A stretch of DNA of 64,000 bases. It comes from Toxotes chatareus (taxonomy: Eukaryota; Chordata; Actinopteri; Toxotidae). The position numbers were made by a program, and so were the translations under genes. Shown here in pieces: positions 1 to 25,498 of this stretch. Every line of letters begins with the position of its first letter. Positions within the stretch are counted from its first letter, which is position 1. The DNA lies in NCBI GenBank assembly GCA_016801885.1, contig CM028903.1, positions 12,138,535 through 12,202,534 of the forward strand, read 5' to 3'. The notes below the pieces were generated by a model. It was not told the DNA's origin. It was given only the letters and a program-made list of their open reading frames with translations, and made no database searches.

Positions 1-14675
<14,675 letters not shown>

Positions 14676-14870
14676 TGTCAAAACAAAACCAGAGACTTCT
14701 CCGGCATACCACTTCCTGGTGGAGAGGCTTCTGGGATACCTGATGAGGTCAGCGAAACGGTGCTTTCAAGGCGCTCGGAAACCACAGCGATAAATTATTA
14801 TTACACGCACACCTCTAGCACGCACGCCTCTAGCTTCCTCTGTCTCTTACATCTATTTCCTGTTTGACAT
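14676..14870 (-). promoter_or_regulatory. Probable vps53 5' UTR and promoter
   Basis: This lies directly upstream of the start codon. It is more GC-rich than its surroundings and contains an ETS-type motif (CCAGGAAGTGG on the minus strand, 14709-14720), as often found in TATA-less housekeeping promoters. No TATA box is evident. The transcription start cannot be fixed from sequence alone. Confidence 0.4.
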
Positions 14871-17058
14871 TTGGTGACTTGTCTCCGAGTCAGAGTCTTT
14901 GTCCATCTTAAAAGTGCACATGAATGATCCTACTTTTACACCTTTATGAAATTAATTACATACATACACTTACATATATTTATTACAATTACATACATAC
15001 ACAGAATAAGAAGGGGAAATGTAGTGCCAGGGGATTAAATCAGTAGTTTTAAATACATTTTGGGGGTTTATAGCTCTCTTGTTTTACAACTTAACTGAAA
15101 GACTGCTGTTTCTGTTGTTGCAGTTCTTGATGTCTGCAGATGATGCCTTCCCTGTGGCTTTGCAAGATCATGATCTCCACTGTGTATAAGAGCAGTGAAC
15201 AGTAGGAACTCATGAGGAGCATGAGGAGGTATCAACATACCACATCGTTTCCCCTGACTGCATGAGAAGCTGTGTATATTTAAACATGTCTTCATAATAA
15301 TTACAGGAAAATGGCATCAAATATAGATAGATAAAGTGCACTTAGAAAACACGCTCTTTTCACTTTTTATTCCACCTCCATCCCTTAAAGCCCTGCGTGA
15401 GCCGAGGTGATGAAAATCCCTATATTATCCCTATATTTTAATTAAATTTTACACAGCCTTACATCCTCCTCCCATATTGTCTGCCTTTGACAAGTCTTTA
15501 AATCGCCTCATAGCTGCTTCACTGATCTTAATACGTCATGGTCTTTCCTGACCATTGGTGTTCCAATGACAACGTGCCCGATGCCTCTTGCAGTGTCAAT
15601 TTTAGCTTAAGTTGTGTTTACTAAACCTAGTGTATCAAAAAAAAAAAAAAAACTGGGCCCACACGACAGTAACATATTACTGACATCTGCAGCACTTATC
15701 ATCATGTAAGGAGTTGCAGCACCCCCTGCTGTTACAAAAAGAAGCAACCTACAAACACACACACAAACACACACACATTCTACCATCAGTCCCAGTTTAT
15801 AAGCATTACATGGTTCTGATTTATTGCAGAGACATATAAAGCCATAAGAGAGCTTTTAGAACAACACAACAAGACTAGATATAACAAGAGAAGAAGCATG
15901 ATGAGACAGATGAGAGAGGAAAACAGTGGAGTGGTGAAAAAGCAAATATGAAATAAATGTGAGGGGAGTAGAAGCCAAAATATCAAAGAACATGGAGGAG
16001 TTAAGGAGAAAAAAGAGAATGTGACCACAGTCAGAAAAGAGAGGAGAAGACAAAAATGGCAACCTATCGGGTTCAACTGGATATGATCTATAGGGATGAA
16101 AATCAATAGGAATAGAAAGAAGGAGAAAAAAAAGGAGAATGAGAACAACACATCAAGTGATCAGGTGTAACAAGTCCTCATCGTATGTCTAGAATTTCAT
16201 AGTCTTTGTAATGGCTTATTTTTATAACTAGAAGAAAAGACATATAATTGAGGGAGCATGAAAATGATTGAATTTATGACTCATAGAAAAATGTTTTGAT
16301 AGAAGCGTTCAAATTCATAAGCAAACAAGTGTTGTCTGACATTTTTTAAAGGATGTTGGAAGGTACTGAAATGTAAAGGAGGATAAGAGTGGAACTTGGA
16401 GGAGAAGAAAAGCACTGACTGAAAGAAGGCAGAAAGAGGTGAAGAGATGGCTGTGGTGTATTGTGTTAGCGTGGGACACAGCAGCTGTTAGAGAGCAGAT
16501 ACAAATCTCTCCCACAGAGGAAACACATCGTGTTGCACAATTCACCAGGGGTCACAACTAACACTGCAGACAAGCAGCGTGTACATGTGAGAGCATGCAT
16601 TTTTATGACGATTGTGATATGAAAAAGGGTTGTAATGTCACTTCATGGTTTGGCGAAGATGATGGTGCATATTATAGGCCTGGTGGTTGCTAAAAATAGA
16701 AAATGGCTGCATTATCCAGCTGTTGCACAGATGCATAAAAGGAAAGCCAACATGATGCCACCATTGGTGGTGGAAAAGAGGTAAGATCCCTTACTTCAGT
16801 AAAAGTACTAATGCAATAATGTAAAAATACTGTATTAAAGTAGCAGTTTGAAACAAACACCACTCTCCTGTCAGTGTCCTTTGTTTTGTTGACCCATCCA
16901 TCCACCCCAGCCTACTTCTAATACTGGCTTTGTTGCTCTATATACTACATCACCTGACTTCCTCCTCTACTCCCCTGACAGTTACTACAGCAGGTAGAGG
17001 TCTCCTAATAACAAAACATAACTATGGGACGTAATAAGCTGCTTTTCACAGATGAATT
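14871..17058. other. Upstream flank of vps53, no gene seen
   Basis: AT-rich DNA with TACATA-type simple sequence near 14955-15000, an A run at 15640-15654, a CA stretch at 15752-15777 and a purine-rich stretch at about 15840-16150 (again 16360-16450). A CTCF-like motif lies at 15716-15735. No coding block is recognised. Confidence 0.75.
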
Positions 17059-17290
17059 GGGGCAGCCGTGGCGCAGCAAGTTAAAAGTTCAGCTTTGGAC
17101 TTTGGACCGGAGATCGGAGGGTTGTGAGTTCGATCCGTGGTGCCCCTGAGCAAGGCACCGATCCACCTTAGTTGGCAGCCCCCTGCTCCAGCGTCTCTAG
17201 TGCATGTGTATGCTTGTGTGTGTGTGTTTTGTTCACTTGGTGTGGGTAAAAAGCAGAGAGTAAGTTCAGGATCAATAAAGTAATTTAAAA
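17059..17290 (+). repeat. tRNA-derived SINE
   Basis: The head resembles a tRNA gene: an A-box-like GCCGTGGCGCAGCAAG near the start and a B-box-like GAGTTCGATCC at about 17126-17136. A unique body with a TG stretch follows, ending in CAATAAAGTAATTTAAAA. This layout is that of a Pol III SINE. I could not fix a target-site duplication. Confidence 0.75.
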
Positions 17291-18089
17291 CAAAAAACTA
17301 TGAGGTCGTTTTGTTAGGGCAAGACAGTTTTTTAATGTAAAATCTCATAGATTGTCTTATATATTGTCAGATAAATTTAGCTGAGTAAAAAGTACTATGT
17401 CTCTCTCTGAATTGTAGTGGAGTAGAAGTATTAAGAAGCAGGAAATACTTTAGTACTTCACTAAATGTCCTTAGTTACTTTCCACTATTGGTATAAAAAT
17501 ATTCAGACTGGAAAAGGCTGGGTAGGCAGAATCAACAGATAACCACAGCCATGGTAGCACTTAATTATCTAGAGCTTTCTGATAGCTTGTGGAAAGTCAT
17601 TTACTGCTACTGCCTGAGCTACTGCTACTATGCTAAACTTTTGCCACTAACAGCTTTTTTTTTCTTTCCTAACTGACCGGGCAGTGTTCAAAAAACAAGA
17701 GACTTCAGGTCAAGCAAAAGCAAGCAGTTCAGCTAAGCAAAGCATACGTGAGTCTCTGGAGAGGAAAAAAAAAGGGTATCACTTATTTGTGATGATGGAA
17801 ATGGTGTCTTTCAGGGTCGTGAAGAGGTCAAGATGCAGAGCACTTATGAAAACAGTTGTCTCAAAGTCCAGAGAAGAAGACACTTAATATGTACCTATAT
17901 GTCAGGGTTAGATCACAAATTTCATTTTTTTTTTTTTTTTTCAAGCACTCTACAAGCAACACTGGATGTCCACACATTTCATTACAGCAAAGCAATATGT
18001 AACATGAAAGCTGCATGTCTACATTTTTTCTTGAGCGTCAACTTGGCTAAAATATCAAATAGTCATATGAAACCCAGTAGGACACTGAC

Positions 18090-18243
18090 CTGAGAAAAGC
18101 CTCCAGCATGTAAGCTGTGGTGGATGCCTTTCCCCCCAAAATCAGCTTCTTTGGGCATACTTTGCAGCTGGAAAAGCACTGAAGATTTACAAAGTGGCTG
18201 CAAGAATCTGGGCTTGGAGTGTAGTCCAGGGGTTTAGCTAGTC
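18090..18243 (-). other. Exon-like block, gene unknown
   Basis: A 154-nt block bordered on the minus strand by a pyrimidine-preceded TTCCAG acceptor and an AG followed by a GTCAGT donor. One frame is open throughout (50 codons, split codons at both ends), is cysteine-containing and begins LAKPLDYTPSPDSC. I do not recognise the protein. It could be an exon of an unrecognised gene, an alternative upstream vps53 exon, or chance. Confidence 0.25.
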
Positions 18244-19810
18244 CTGGAAGAACAGAAGGGAACTGTCAAAAATGTAAGCAGAACCAAAATTCCCTCAACA
18301 TCCAATCCAAGATGTTCTACATGACAGGATTTCCAATGATTGTTGTTGTGTCAAACATCAATGTCTAGTTTCCTGAATGTTTTGTTGAATACAGTAGTGT
18401 TGATTACTGTTTTCTGATTACTTTATCTATGCAATTAATGTAAGACAAAATGCAAGTAATGTACTTTGCAGATAATGCAACAAAGGGGATCACACATCGC
18501 AGTCCTTGGGAACATGTATTATGCAAAGGTCTCATTGAGTTTTCCATGACTCTCTGTCGGCTGAAACCAGCTACACAATAGGAAACTTTAGGAAGTTTTT
18601 CTAAGTCTTTGATTTACATCATTTTACACTAACCAAAGTTGTCAACAAATACAATAAAGCAACCTCCCACTCTCAGCCTCTTTCTGTTTTTGTCACCTTT
18701 CCAAACCTTTTCAGACCTCTAGAATATTTTCATTGGTTAAATGCCATATGACTAGGATTTATGACTGAAAGTCACATGAGATGCTTCCACCCTCAGGATC
18801 TAAGCAGCTTGTCTGGCCTCTTCAAGATGATCACAACACATAAATCAGAAGAAGAGACGAAGTGACAAACAGCATGAAACAAACAATCCACAACCAATAT
18901 CACTGTAGGTGAAGAGCTGCTGCAGAGGAGAAAAACTCGCAAGGGAGAGATCCAAGGCTGGCAGAAGTAGATGCTTTGTACTCCAGCCAGTCTTCAAGTG
19001 GCAGCCAGACAGCTTACTGATCAAGCTTGAAAACTGATCAAGTGTACATGCAGATCGTGCTGTATGAGCTCTTTCTTTTCCCTACTCCACCACTCATCTA
19101 GAAATGTGTGTAATGTTTAATGAGATAGTTCCAAAAATGTAGTATGTCTGAGCTATCAATAAAGAAACTGTGGTGAGGTAAAGTCTGAGGGAAATAAAAA
19201 TTGCATTAGGAAACATGATGTTCTGTCTAGTGTGTGTTGCCATGAGGCACAAAGGATATTAAAAAAATTAGAGATGAATTTTCTTTTACTTTATTACCTT
19301 TGTCATGATAATCTAATGGTGATCTTTTGATACCACGGCAGCCCTGGTAGGCATCCTGCTCAACTATGATTTAACTAAGCTCATCTTGAAATTGAACATT
19401 TAGCCATTAGTCCTTTGTGGTACTGTACTACATGCTCTGTGTGACACTAAGAATAACAGGACAAAACTGTTTTAATCCCCCCATCCTACCCCTTTTATCA
19501 GTTAAAATTAACTTGCAGATTTAAATGAAGGTTAAATTAAATTCAAAGATTTAAAGAGCAGTGCAATCATCTTATTTTGTCAAGATTATCTGTCATGGTG
19601 GATTTAGAGCTTGATATGACTTGAACCTGACGAAAAAAAGAAAGAACCAGAACGACGGTTAATTTTAACTCTTAAATGAATTCAGCCACAGGGATTTCAG
19701 TGGTGTAATTGTCACAGTGGCAGGTAAATTCAAAGTGATTGCATTCATTTATTTACAGATTTGGGGCGCGGGAGAACGACTCCCTCTGTGATACAAATTA
19801 TTTAATCAGG

Positions 19811-19870
19811 GCTGCCAACTCTCACGCATTGAGCGTGAGACTCACGCAACCGTCACAGATCTCACGCAAC
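19811..19870. repeat. Transposon-end-like CTCACGC repeat with hairpin
   Basis: A perfect 7-bp stem, CTCACGC (19821-19827) and GCGTGAG (19833-19839), is followed by two more CTCACGCAA copies 20 bases apart. From memory, this arrangement recurs in teleost interspersed repeats. The family name is not assigned. Confidence 0.4.
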
Positions 19871-20083
19871 ACATGTCTTTTCTCATGCTAACTTGTCATC
19901 ATGGCTTCCTGGTTGGGCTACTAACCCGCTGAGCATGAGTGGAGCTGGGTTGGACAAAGCCAGATCCATTATGTCGAATGATTGCATACTGTAGGTAACG
20001 GTAACGCACCAAATAGTGCTTCATCTGTCATTAACCCCAAAGACGGAGAGCAAGGTTGGAGGAACAAATACATAGTGCAATGG

Positions 20084-20480
20084 TGTTAGAAAAATTCTAA
20101 CATATTCAGCCAAGACTCAGAGACGATCAGAGCTTTTAGAATTTATTCTTGCAAGAAGGAGTATACATCAACCATGAATCAAGAATGGTGTCTTTGTAAT
20201 ACTCAAAGGGGAGAAGTCTCTATGTCTTCTTTATACACACAGGAATTCACCTCCCCTTCGAGCTGATAATCAAAGTAATAGTCTAAACATGCATACATGC
20301 AGCCGGTCTCCTTGAGTGTCTGTTTCTGTATCTGTGTACGAAGAACAATATGCACCGGACAGGCTTCCATATCTGTCTCAAAGGAACAATGTGTGCCCCT
20401 TGCTGTAGTACAAGGCATTGTAGGTCAGGCTGCACAAAGGTATAGTGGTAAGGTATATTCATCCCATTATTTTTCCATCA
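20084..20480 (-). repeat. Proviral 3' LTR
   Basis: 397 bp, minus sense. On the minus strand it starts TGATGG and ends CTAACA. A TATA box (TATAAAG) lies at 20229-20235 and a polyadenylation signal (AATAAA) at 20142-20147, implying an R region of roughly 75 nt and a short U5. It differs from the other LTR by one base (A here at 20410, T at the matching position). Confidence 0.95.
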
Positions 20481-20490
20481 TTTCCCCCCT
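20481..20490 (-). other. Polypurine tract
   Basis: AGGGGGGAAA on the minus strand, touching the U3 start of the 3' LTR. This is the expected position and composition for the plus-strand primer. Confidence 0.85.
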
Positions 20491-20712
20491 GTTTATACAA
20501 AGTATAACAAATATAAAATAGGAAAAATAATCATAAAAAAATCAATATAATCATTGAGGAAAATTATCATTAAAGGATAATGAAAACAATAGTAAAAATA
20601 ATCATGGTTACAACAAAGTTACTTATGTCTAGTAAATCAAATTCAATTAAGTAAGTATATATCAAATCAATTATCGTGGCATTACAGTTCAGTTTCTAGA
20701 AACAGTGCTAGG

Positions 20713-21918
20713 TCATATTCTGTCATCAGCCTGGATGTTATTGTCGTCATAATCAAGTAGTGATGTACATTCTCCCTCCGTGTAGTGGTCGGCTTCCTGC
20801 AGCTCCTTAAGTACCTGCTTAAACACAAACTGATTCCTTGTTAGAGCAACGCCAATCAGTCTTAGCAACAGGTCTCGTAAGCATGGAATGGCCACAACAA
20901 CCACAGAGAGCTAATAGAAATATTGTAAAACAGAATGATGTAAAAACTGACAGTGCCACATCCTTCCACCAACCGAACCATTTTCCTAAGAGATCTGTAA
21001 ATGGATTATTTAAACCTGCATTTTCAGCCAGTTCTTCACTTAAAGTGGCCAAACCTTGAAGGTGCTGTATTATTTGGAATGAATGTGCAACAGGTAGCCC
21101 CAAACATTTTACAAACACCCCCTCTCTCTGCAAATACCATGTCTAGGCCCATACGATTTTGCCAGGTCATCAGGCTTGTTTTGTCTAATTGCTCACTAAG
21201 TCCTCTTATCCCATTCCAAGTGTGATTCATGTATCGCTGTTGGTTATAATAAATGTAGTTAATCCAATCAACATTCTTGTTAACCATTGCCCACCAGAAA
21301 AATACAGACTCAAAACCTGCTGCTATTTGATTTCTGGCCTTGTACTCATCAGGAACACCTCTGGGGACCCCAATAGCATCTATGTACACCGAAGGATTGT
21401 GACTGCCAGGAATCACCTCCCATTTAATACGATGCATAGTAGAAACCTTAGCATCACTCAAAGCCATAGCCTCAATAGGAAGTACATAGAAAGGCATCAC
21501 AAGTTGCACAGGTGCACAGGTACCAGGTATTTGGAAGTATGGACAGCAGGCGTCTCCCGCCACAATACCACCACACATCCGCCCTGGCCGTGGTCTGGCT
21601 GTTAAACCAGATAGGATTAAAGCTTGTGCCATTTCCTGTGATATTGTAAGTGAAGTTACACCACGAGAGGTGACCTACGGAAAGGCCATTGTGCATGTAT
21701 CTAAGAAAACAAGTGTAATTTGCTTTGTAAGGTGTGAAATGTGGTGGAAGTCGGCGAGCAGGCACTGGTGGCAACCTGTAGTGTAAATCTTTGCAATTAG
21801 TGGGTGGTTTAGGGGAGAGGAACAGTTGCAATAGACAGGCGAAGCCTTCTGGGTCATTAACAGGATCCAATCTAACTGGGGTCGTACCAAGAGTAGGTCT
21901 GGAAACAGTACAAATCAT
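20713..21918 (-). pseudogene. env: Proviral env remnant (frameshifted)
   Basis: Env readings lie in at least three frames. Part of the surface subunit is at about 21472-21918. The distal surface subunit and the ectodomain of the transmembrane subunit are at about 21036-21632. The membrane anchor is at about 20819-21060, and the cytoplasmic tail ends at a stop codon at 20713. Frameshifts fall near 21560-21610, near 21050-21070 and in the anchor/tail region near 20880-20900. The transmembrane part shows GGVC followed by six residues and CC (the CX6CC motif of gamma-type Env), a preceding immunosuppressive-domain-like helix, and a hydrophobic anchor. Upstream surface-subunit sequence is not recognisable. 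The protein cannot be made as one chain. Confidence 0.9.
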
Positions 21919-22320
21919 ACAGTTAGAAACATGAAGTTGTTTTGCAGAATAATAAATCCAATCAATCCAGACTAGTCACACACTTAACTATTGAATGGTC
22001 GGCAGGTGGTGTAGGTAGGGCAACTGGTGTCTCAGGTGTAACAGGATTGATAGATGGCTGACATCGCACTACTGTGATGATTAGCTTTACCTGTGTGTCT
22101 TAACTGCACAGATATATGATTTGGGTAATAGTTTCAATGTATATAATTCATATTACCTAAGCCCCTGGACAGTGCTGCAGTACACTCCTCCCAACACAGT
22201 ACCACCTCTAATTCCTCCGGGTAGCGAGATGTATGTCTTCACCGGGTTGAGACGGGTGCCCCTATTGGATTCACCCCCCTTTGCAGCGGCTCTACCACAG
22301 AGAAGTAGGTTTCCTGTTTA
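21919..22320 (-). other. Proviral stretch between pol and env remnants
   Basis: No clear domain. The integrase catalytic core and the N-terminal part of env, expected here, are not recognisable. It is probably a deletion scar plus decayed sequence. Confidence 0.6.
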
Positions 22321-22560
22321 GGACGCAATGTCTGCACGCTCTGGCCCAGGCAGCTCCAAAACCATATGTAGTAAATACCTTGTCTATCATAGATAACATC
22401 CCCCCTGTTGAGACATGATTAATACCATGGCTCAAAATAACTGCGTATCTATGTAAACTTTGTGGTAAAATTGGTGTATTTGCCGGTCAGATATATATAT
22501 GTCATTCGCATTCAGTGTTGTACCGTGTTTAAACCAAATGTCTTTCTCATGTTATGGAGA
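22321..22560 (-). pseudogene. pol: Proviral integrase N-terminal zinc-binding remnant
   Basis: Minus-strand readings in changing frames resemble the retroviral integrase HHCC domain: a histidine-containing segment near 22400-22440, then a CxxC pair (CRHC) near 22330-22350. No D,D-35-E core follows, so integrase is truncated. Confidence 0.55.
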
Positions 22561-22606
22561 GTTGTGTTGTGCATTCCTCAGGATGTCAATATCTAAGTGT
22601 TCTGCT

Positions 22607-23430
22607 TTATAAGTAAACTGACCAATTACTTAGCTGTACTGCATCTAACAAAGATAAAATAAGATTCTTATGTGTTATTTCTTTCCCTGTAGATGTAATC
22701 ATGCCCCTATTTTTCCATTGTTGAGCAAAAACATGTATACAAGAAAATTCATACTGGCTGTCAGTATAGATATTTGCTACTTTCCCTTTTGCTAATTTAC
22801 AAGCTTCTGTTAAAGCTATTAATTCAGCTGCCTGTGCTGACAGGTGTGATGGCAATGGTTCAGCTTTTAATATTTTATCAAGTGTAACTATAGCTTAGCC
22901 AGTGGCATTAGTCCCATCTAAATTCTTCCTAGATGACCCATCCACAAACATAGTAATATCCGCATTTGCAATTGGAATGTCAGTCAGATCTTTTCTTGGC
23001 AAAACCTTTTTTTTCTATCTCTGCCATACAGTCATGTGGTTCATCATCTGCAGCTGTAGGCATCAATGTTGATGGATTTAAGGTAGTACATCGCTCTATG
23101 GTAAGGTGTAGCTGTGATAATAATACTGTCATACAAGAAAGGTGTTGTGCTGGTGATTAGCAAAATTACTGACATAGCATGTGGTACCTTAAGTATTAAT
23201 GGATGGAACAATCCTACAGAAGCTGAGGCTTGTACTGCCATGGATGCTGCAATCACAGCTTGAACACATGCAGGCAAAGCTCGTGAGACTGTATCTAATT
23301 TAGAGGAGTAATAAGCTAAAGGTCTATCTTTACCTCCATATTTTTGAGTTAACACGGATGTCATATAACCATTTTTACAATCAACAGTTTGTTCAAATAA
23401 TTTTGAATAATTTGGTAATCCTAACACAGA
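22607..23430 (-). pseudogene. pol: Proviral RT connection and RNase H remnant
   Basis: At 23044-23427 the minus strand reads the RT thumb/connection region, including VLTQKYGGKDRPLAYYSSKL, with frame changes toward its end. At 22607-22855 it reads RNase H, including SAQAAELIALTEACKLA and the IYTDSQY motif with a catalytic Asp. An in-frame stop interrupts the segment near 22893. The pieces are in the expected order but not one open frame. Confidence 0.88.
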
Positions 23431-24418
23431 TGTCTAATTCTTCAGATTGTTTAATTCTTTCAAATGCTCTGTTGGCTTCTGGAGTCCAAGTAACAAAATC
23501 ATGTGCTGCCAAAGGTGTGCTGTAAATTAATTCAGATAATGATGCTGTTTCTTCAGCATAATGTGGAATCCAGGCTCTACAGAAATTAGTTTAGTTTAGT
23601 TTATTCATTTTTCTCGATCAGTAGTTGCAATAACCCAAAATAGTAATACAAAAAATGAAATAAAATAAAATGTATTCCAAAATAAATATGCAAAATACAG
23701 TGATTCATGACCAAAAGGTAATAAACCTTCCTCACCAACAGGAAGAACAAAAGAAAGAAAAAATGACACAAACAAAAAGAACAGAAGGACAAGAAAAACA
23801 AAAAAAAACAAAATACAAAATAAAAATTCAAAATTCACCATACCAAGAAAAGACATCATTTGTCGCTTGGTTTTAGGTTTAGGAATATCCTAAGTATTTC
23901 ACCTCCAGTTTCCATAACTGTAATTTATTTTTTTCTCACTTTGTGTCCTTGCTCTGCAAGGAATGTCAGCAGTGCTAGGGTATCTTGTTTACATTGTTCT
24001 TGAGTCTCAGAACATAACAAAATATCCACATAGAAAGGAATTTAACTACTGTATGGTGGAGTAAATTTAGAAAGATTAGCTGACATAGCTTGTGAAAAAA
24101 AAAAAAATTGTTGGACTTTCCCAATAACCCTGTGGTATTCAGGTATAAGTGTATTTTTTCCCTTTAAAGGTGAAGGCAAACCAGAATTGATGTTCTTGTG
24201 CCACAGGTACAAAAAACAAAATACATTTGCTAAATCAATCAGAGAAATATTTCTGTTCTGGATTCATTTCATTTAATAACACCTATGGACATCATTTAAC
24301 AATGAATTAAGTATTGATATCCTTTCTTCAGCTTCAGGTTTTAATGGATATTGTCTCTAATGTGGCCCAAAAGTTAATTTTCGGGAATAAAATTATCAAA
24401 TAGGGTTATATAAATAGC
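23430..24418 (-). pseudogene. pol: Proviral reverse transcriptase remnant
   Basis: Short readings in several frames match RT in order. They include a DLAN segment (about 24220-24235), a SQAMSANLSKF segment (about 24065-24100), the active-site box at about 24017-24035, and FLGMVN at about 23840-23860. FCRAWIPHYAEE (about 23550-23586) lies on the other side of a nested insertion. The active-site box reads YVDI in place of YVDD, so the second catalytic aspartate is missing. A homopolymer A run near 24094-24106 coincides with a frame loss. Inactive. Confidence 0.88.
23583..23835 (-). mobile_element. Nested 5'-truncated LINE fragment inside RT
   Basis: A 243-bp insert (23588-23830) flanked by AAATT on both sides (23583-23587 and 23831-23835). 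On the minus strand its 3' end is GAATAAACTAAACTAAACT, a short tandem tail of the kind left by CR1/L2/Rex-type LINEs, and the body is T-rich without a coding domain. Removing one AAATT copy and the insert would rejoin two adjacent RT motifs, confirming it is a later insertion. Confidence 0.8.
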
Positions 24419-24800
24419 TCACATTCCTCTCTCTATAGGGGTTATGGCTATACCCAAAATAATCATCAAATCTCTCCCTAACAGGTTTACAGGGCAACAT
24501 TCGGATAACACAAAAGAATGTGTCACCCTGACGCCTGTATGGGAATCCAATACAGGCAGTCCAACTGATAATGCCTTCTCTTTTATCTTGCCATAAGCTG
24601 CTCGGACAAAGATAGTTTTACATGATTTTTTATACTTTTGAATGTTTTGGGAACAGGCTATAACAGAACTGCATGCTCCAGAATCACACAGAAATTTCAA
24701 ATCTTCTCCTGCCACGTTCAAAACAACCTCTGCTCTCTCCTCCATCTCAAAATATTTAGCTATATTTTGCAAATCAATGTCATCCTCGATAAAATTAACA
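24419..24800 (-). pseudogene. pro: Proviral protease region
   Basis: An aspartic-protease reading on the minus strand with the active-site triplet DSG (FLCDSGACSS) and the C-terminal conserved LLGRDLM. It remains open within a 176-codon frame that begins in gag-derived sequence upstream and stops at 24419. The domain itself looks intact. Whether it could be expressed is doubtful, because the upstream gag part is frameshifted. Confidence 0.88.
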
Positions 24801-25061
24801 CCAAGACGCATGTTAAGTTCAAAAGCTTGAATTTCTTTGTTTTGCTTTTCTTTTTCTTTCCTCTCCTGTGCCTCACATCTTTCTCTTTCCCTCATTATTC
24901 TCAACAAGGGTTTTACATGCTTCAACTTGCAGTCTCCCCATAAACCCATATTTTGTTCTCCACTTTTTAAGATATTTTACATTGTGGTCATTGCGTTGTT
25001 GCATACGTTTAGCATCGCCTTCTGATTCTTCTTTCCCACAAACACTGTAATTCTGCCCCAT
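24801..25061 (-). pseudogene. gag: Proviral gag remnant (matrix start only)
   Basis: It starts at an ATG (25061) reading MGQNYS, with a glycine at position 2 suitable for N-myristoylation, as in retroviral matrix proteins. A frame change near 24930-24950, beside a G run, moves the rest into the frame that continues into protease. A charged Arg/Glu/Lys-rich stretch then leads directly to the protease region. Capsid and nucleocapsid (no major homology region, no CCHC knuckle) are missing, so a large internal deletion is inferred. Confidence 0.8.
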
Positions 25062-25300
25062 TTATTTTATTCTTATTATTTATATATATATATATATTTA
25101 TTTATTTATTTTACACACATATATATTCTTTTAGAGATTTTGTGATTTTTATACCTATTTTATTCTATTTTATTGTGCTTATTTATTCTTATTTTATCAG
25201 AATGTCCGTCAGCCAACCAGTTTGTATGGCATAACACCCGAGCAACTGGTCCTTATGATACACCTTCGCAGTGAGCTTGTGTTGACACCGTCAGGTTTCC

Positions 25301-25309
25301 ACTCACCGG
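25301..25309 (-). promoter_or_regulatory. Candidate proviral major splice donor
   Basis: CCG followed by GTGAGT on the minus strand in the leader upstream of gag, the usual place for the 5' splice site that produces the env mRNA. Confidence 0.45.
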
Positions 25310-25498
25310 TCAGAATATATCAGAGACACTTCAGAACATTCCAAGCTTTACTCTATTTCCCTACAACTTTACTTCTCAGTATTTATGTCCTTTTTATTTG
25401 TCTCTTTTTTCTTTTTTCTTTTTTCTTTTTTCTTTTCTTTTCTTTTTTTAAATTCTTTTTATCTTTTAGAGATTTTTTTTTTTATAGGTTTTCTCTTT

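Larger units (their letters stand above)
17291..20083. other. Intergenic stretch left of the provirus
   Basis: No established gene. It contains a T run at about 17927-17941, an exon-like block at 18090-18243 (described separately) and, near 19815-19870, a CTCACGC-rich motif with a perfect hairpin typical of a transposon end. Confidence 0.7.

Noticed and set aside
15786..16151. 121-codon minus-strand hydrophobic open frame resembling a membrane protein
   Set aside because: It is the translation of a purine-rich tract read on its pyrimidine strand, which gives Leu/Phe/Ser by composition alone.
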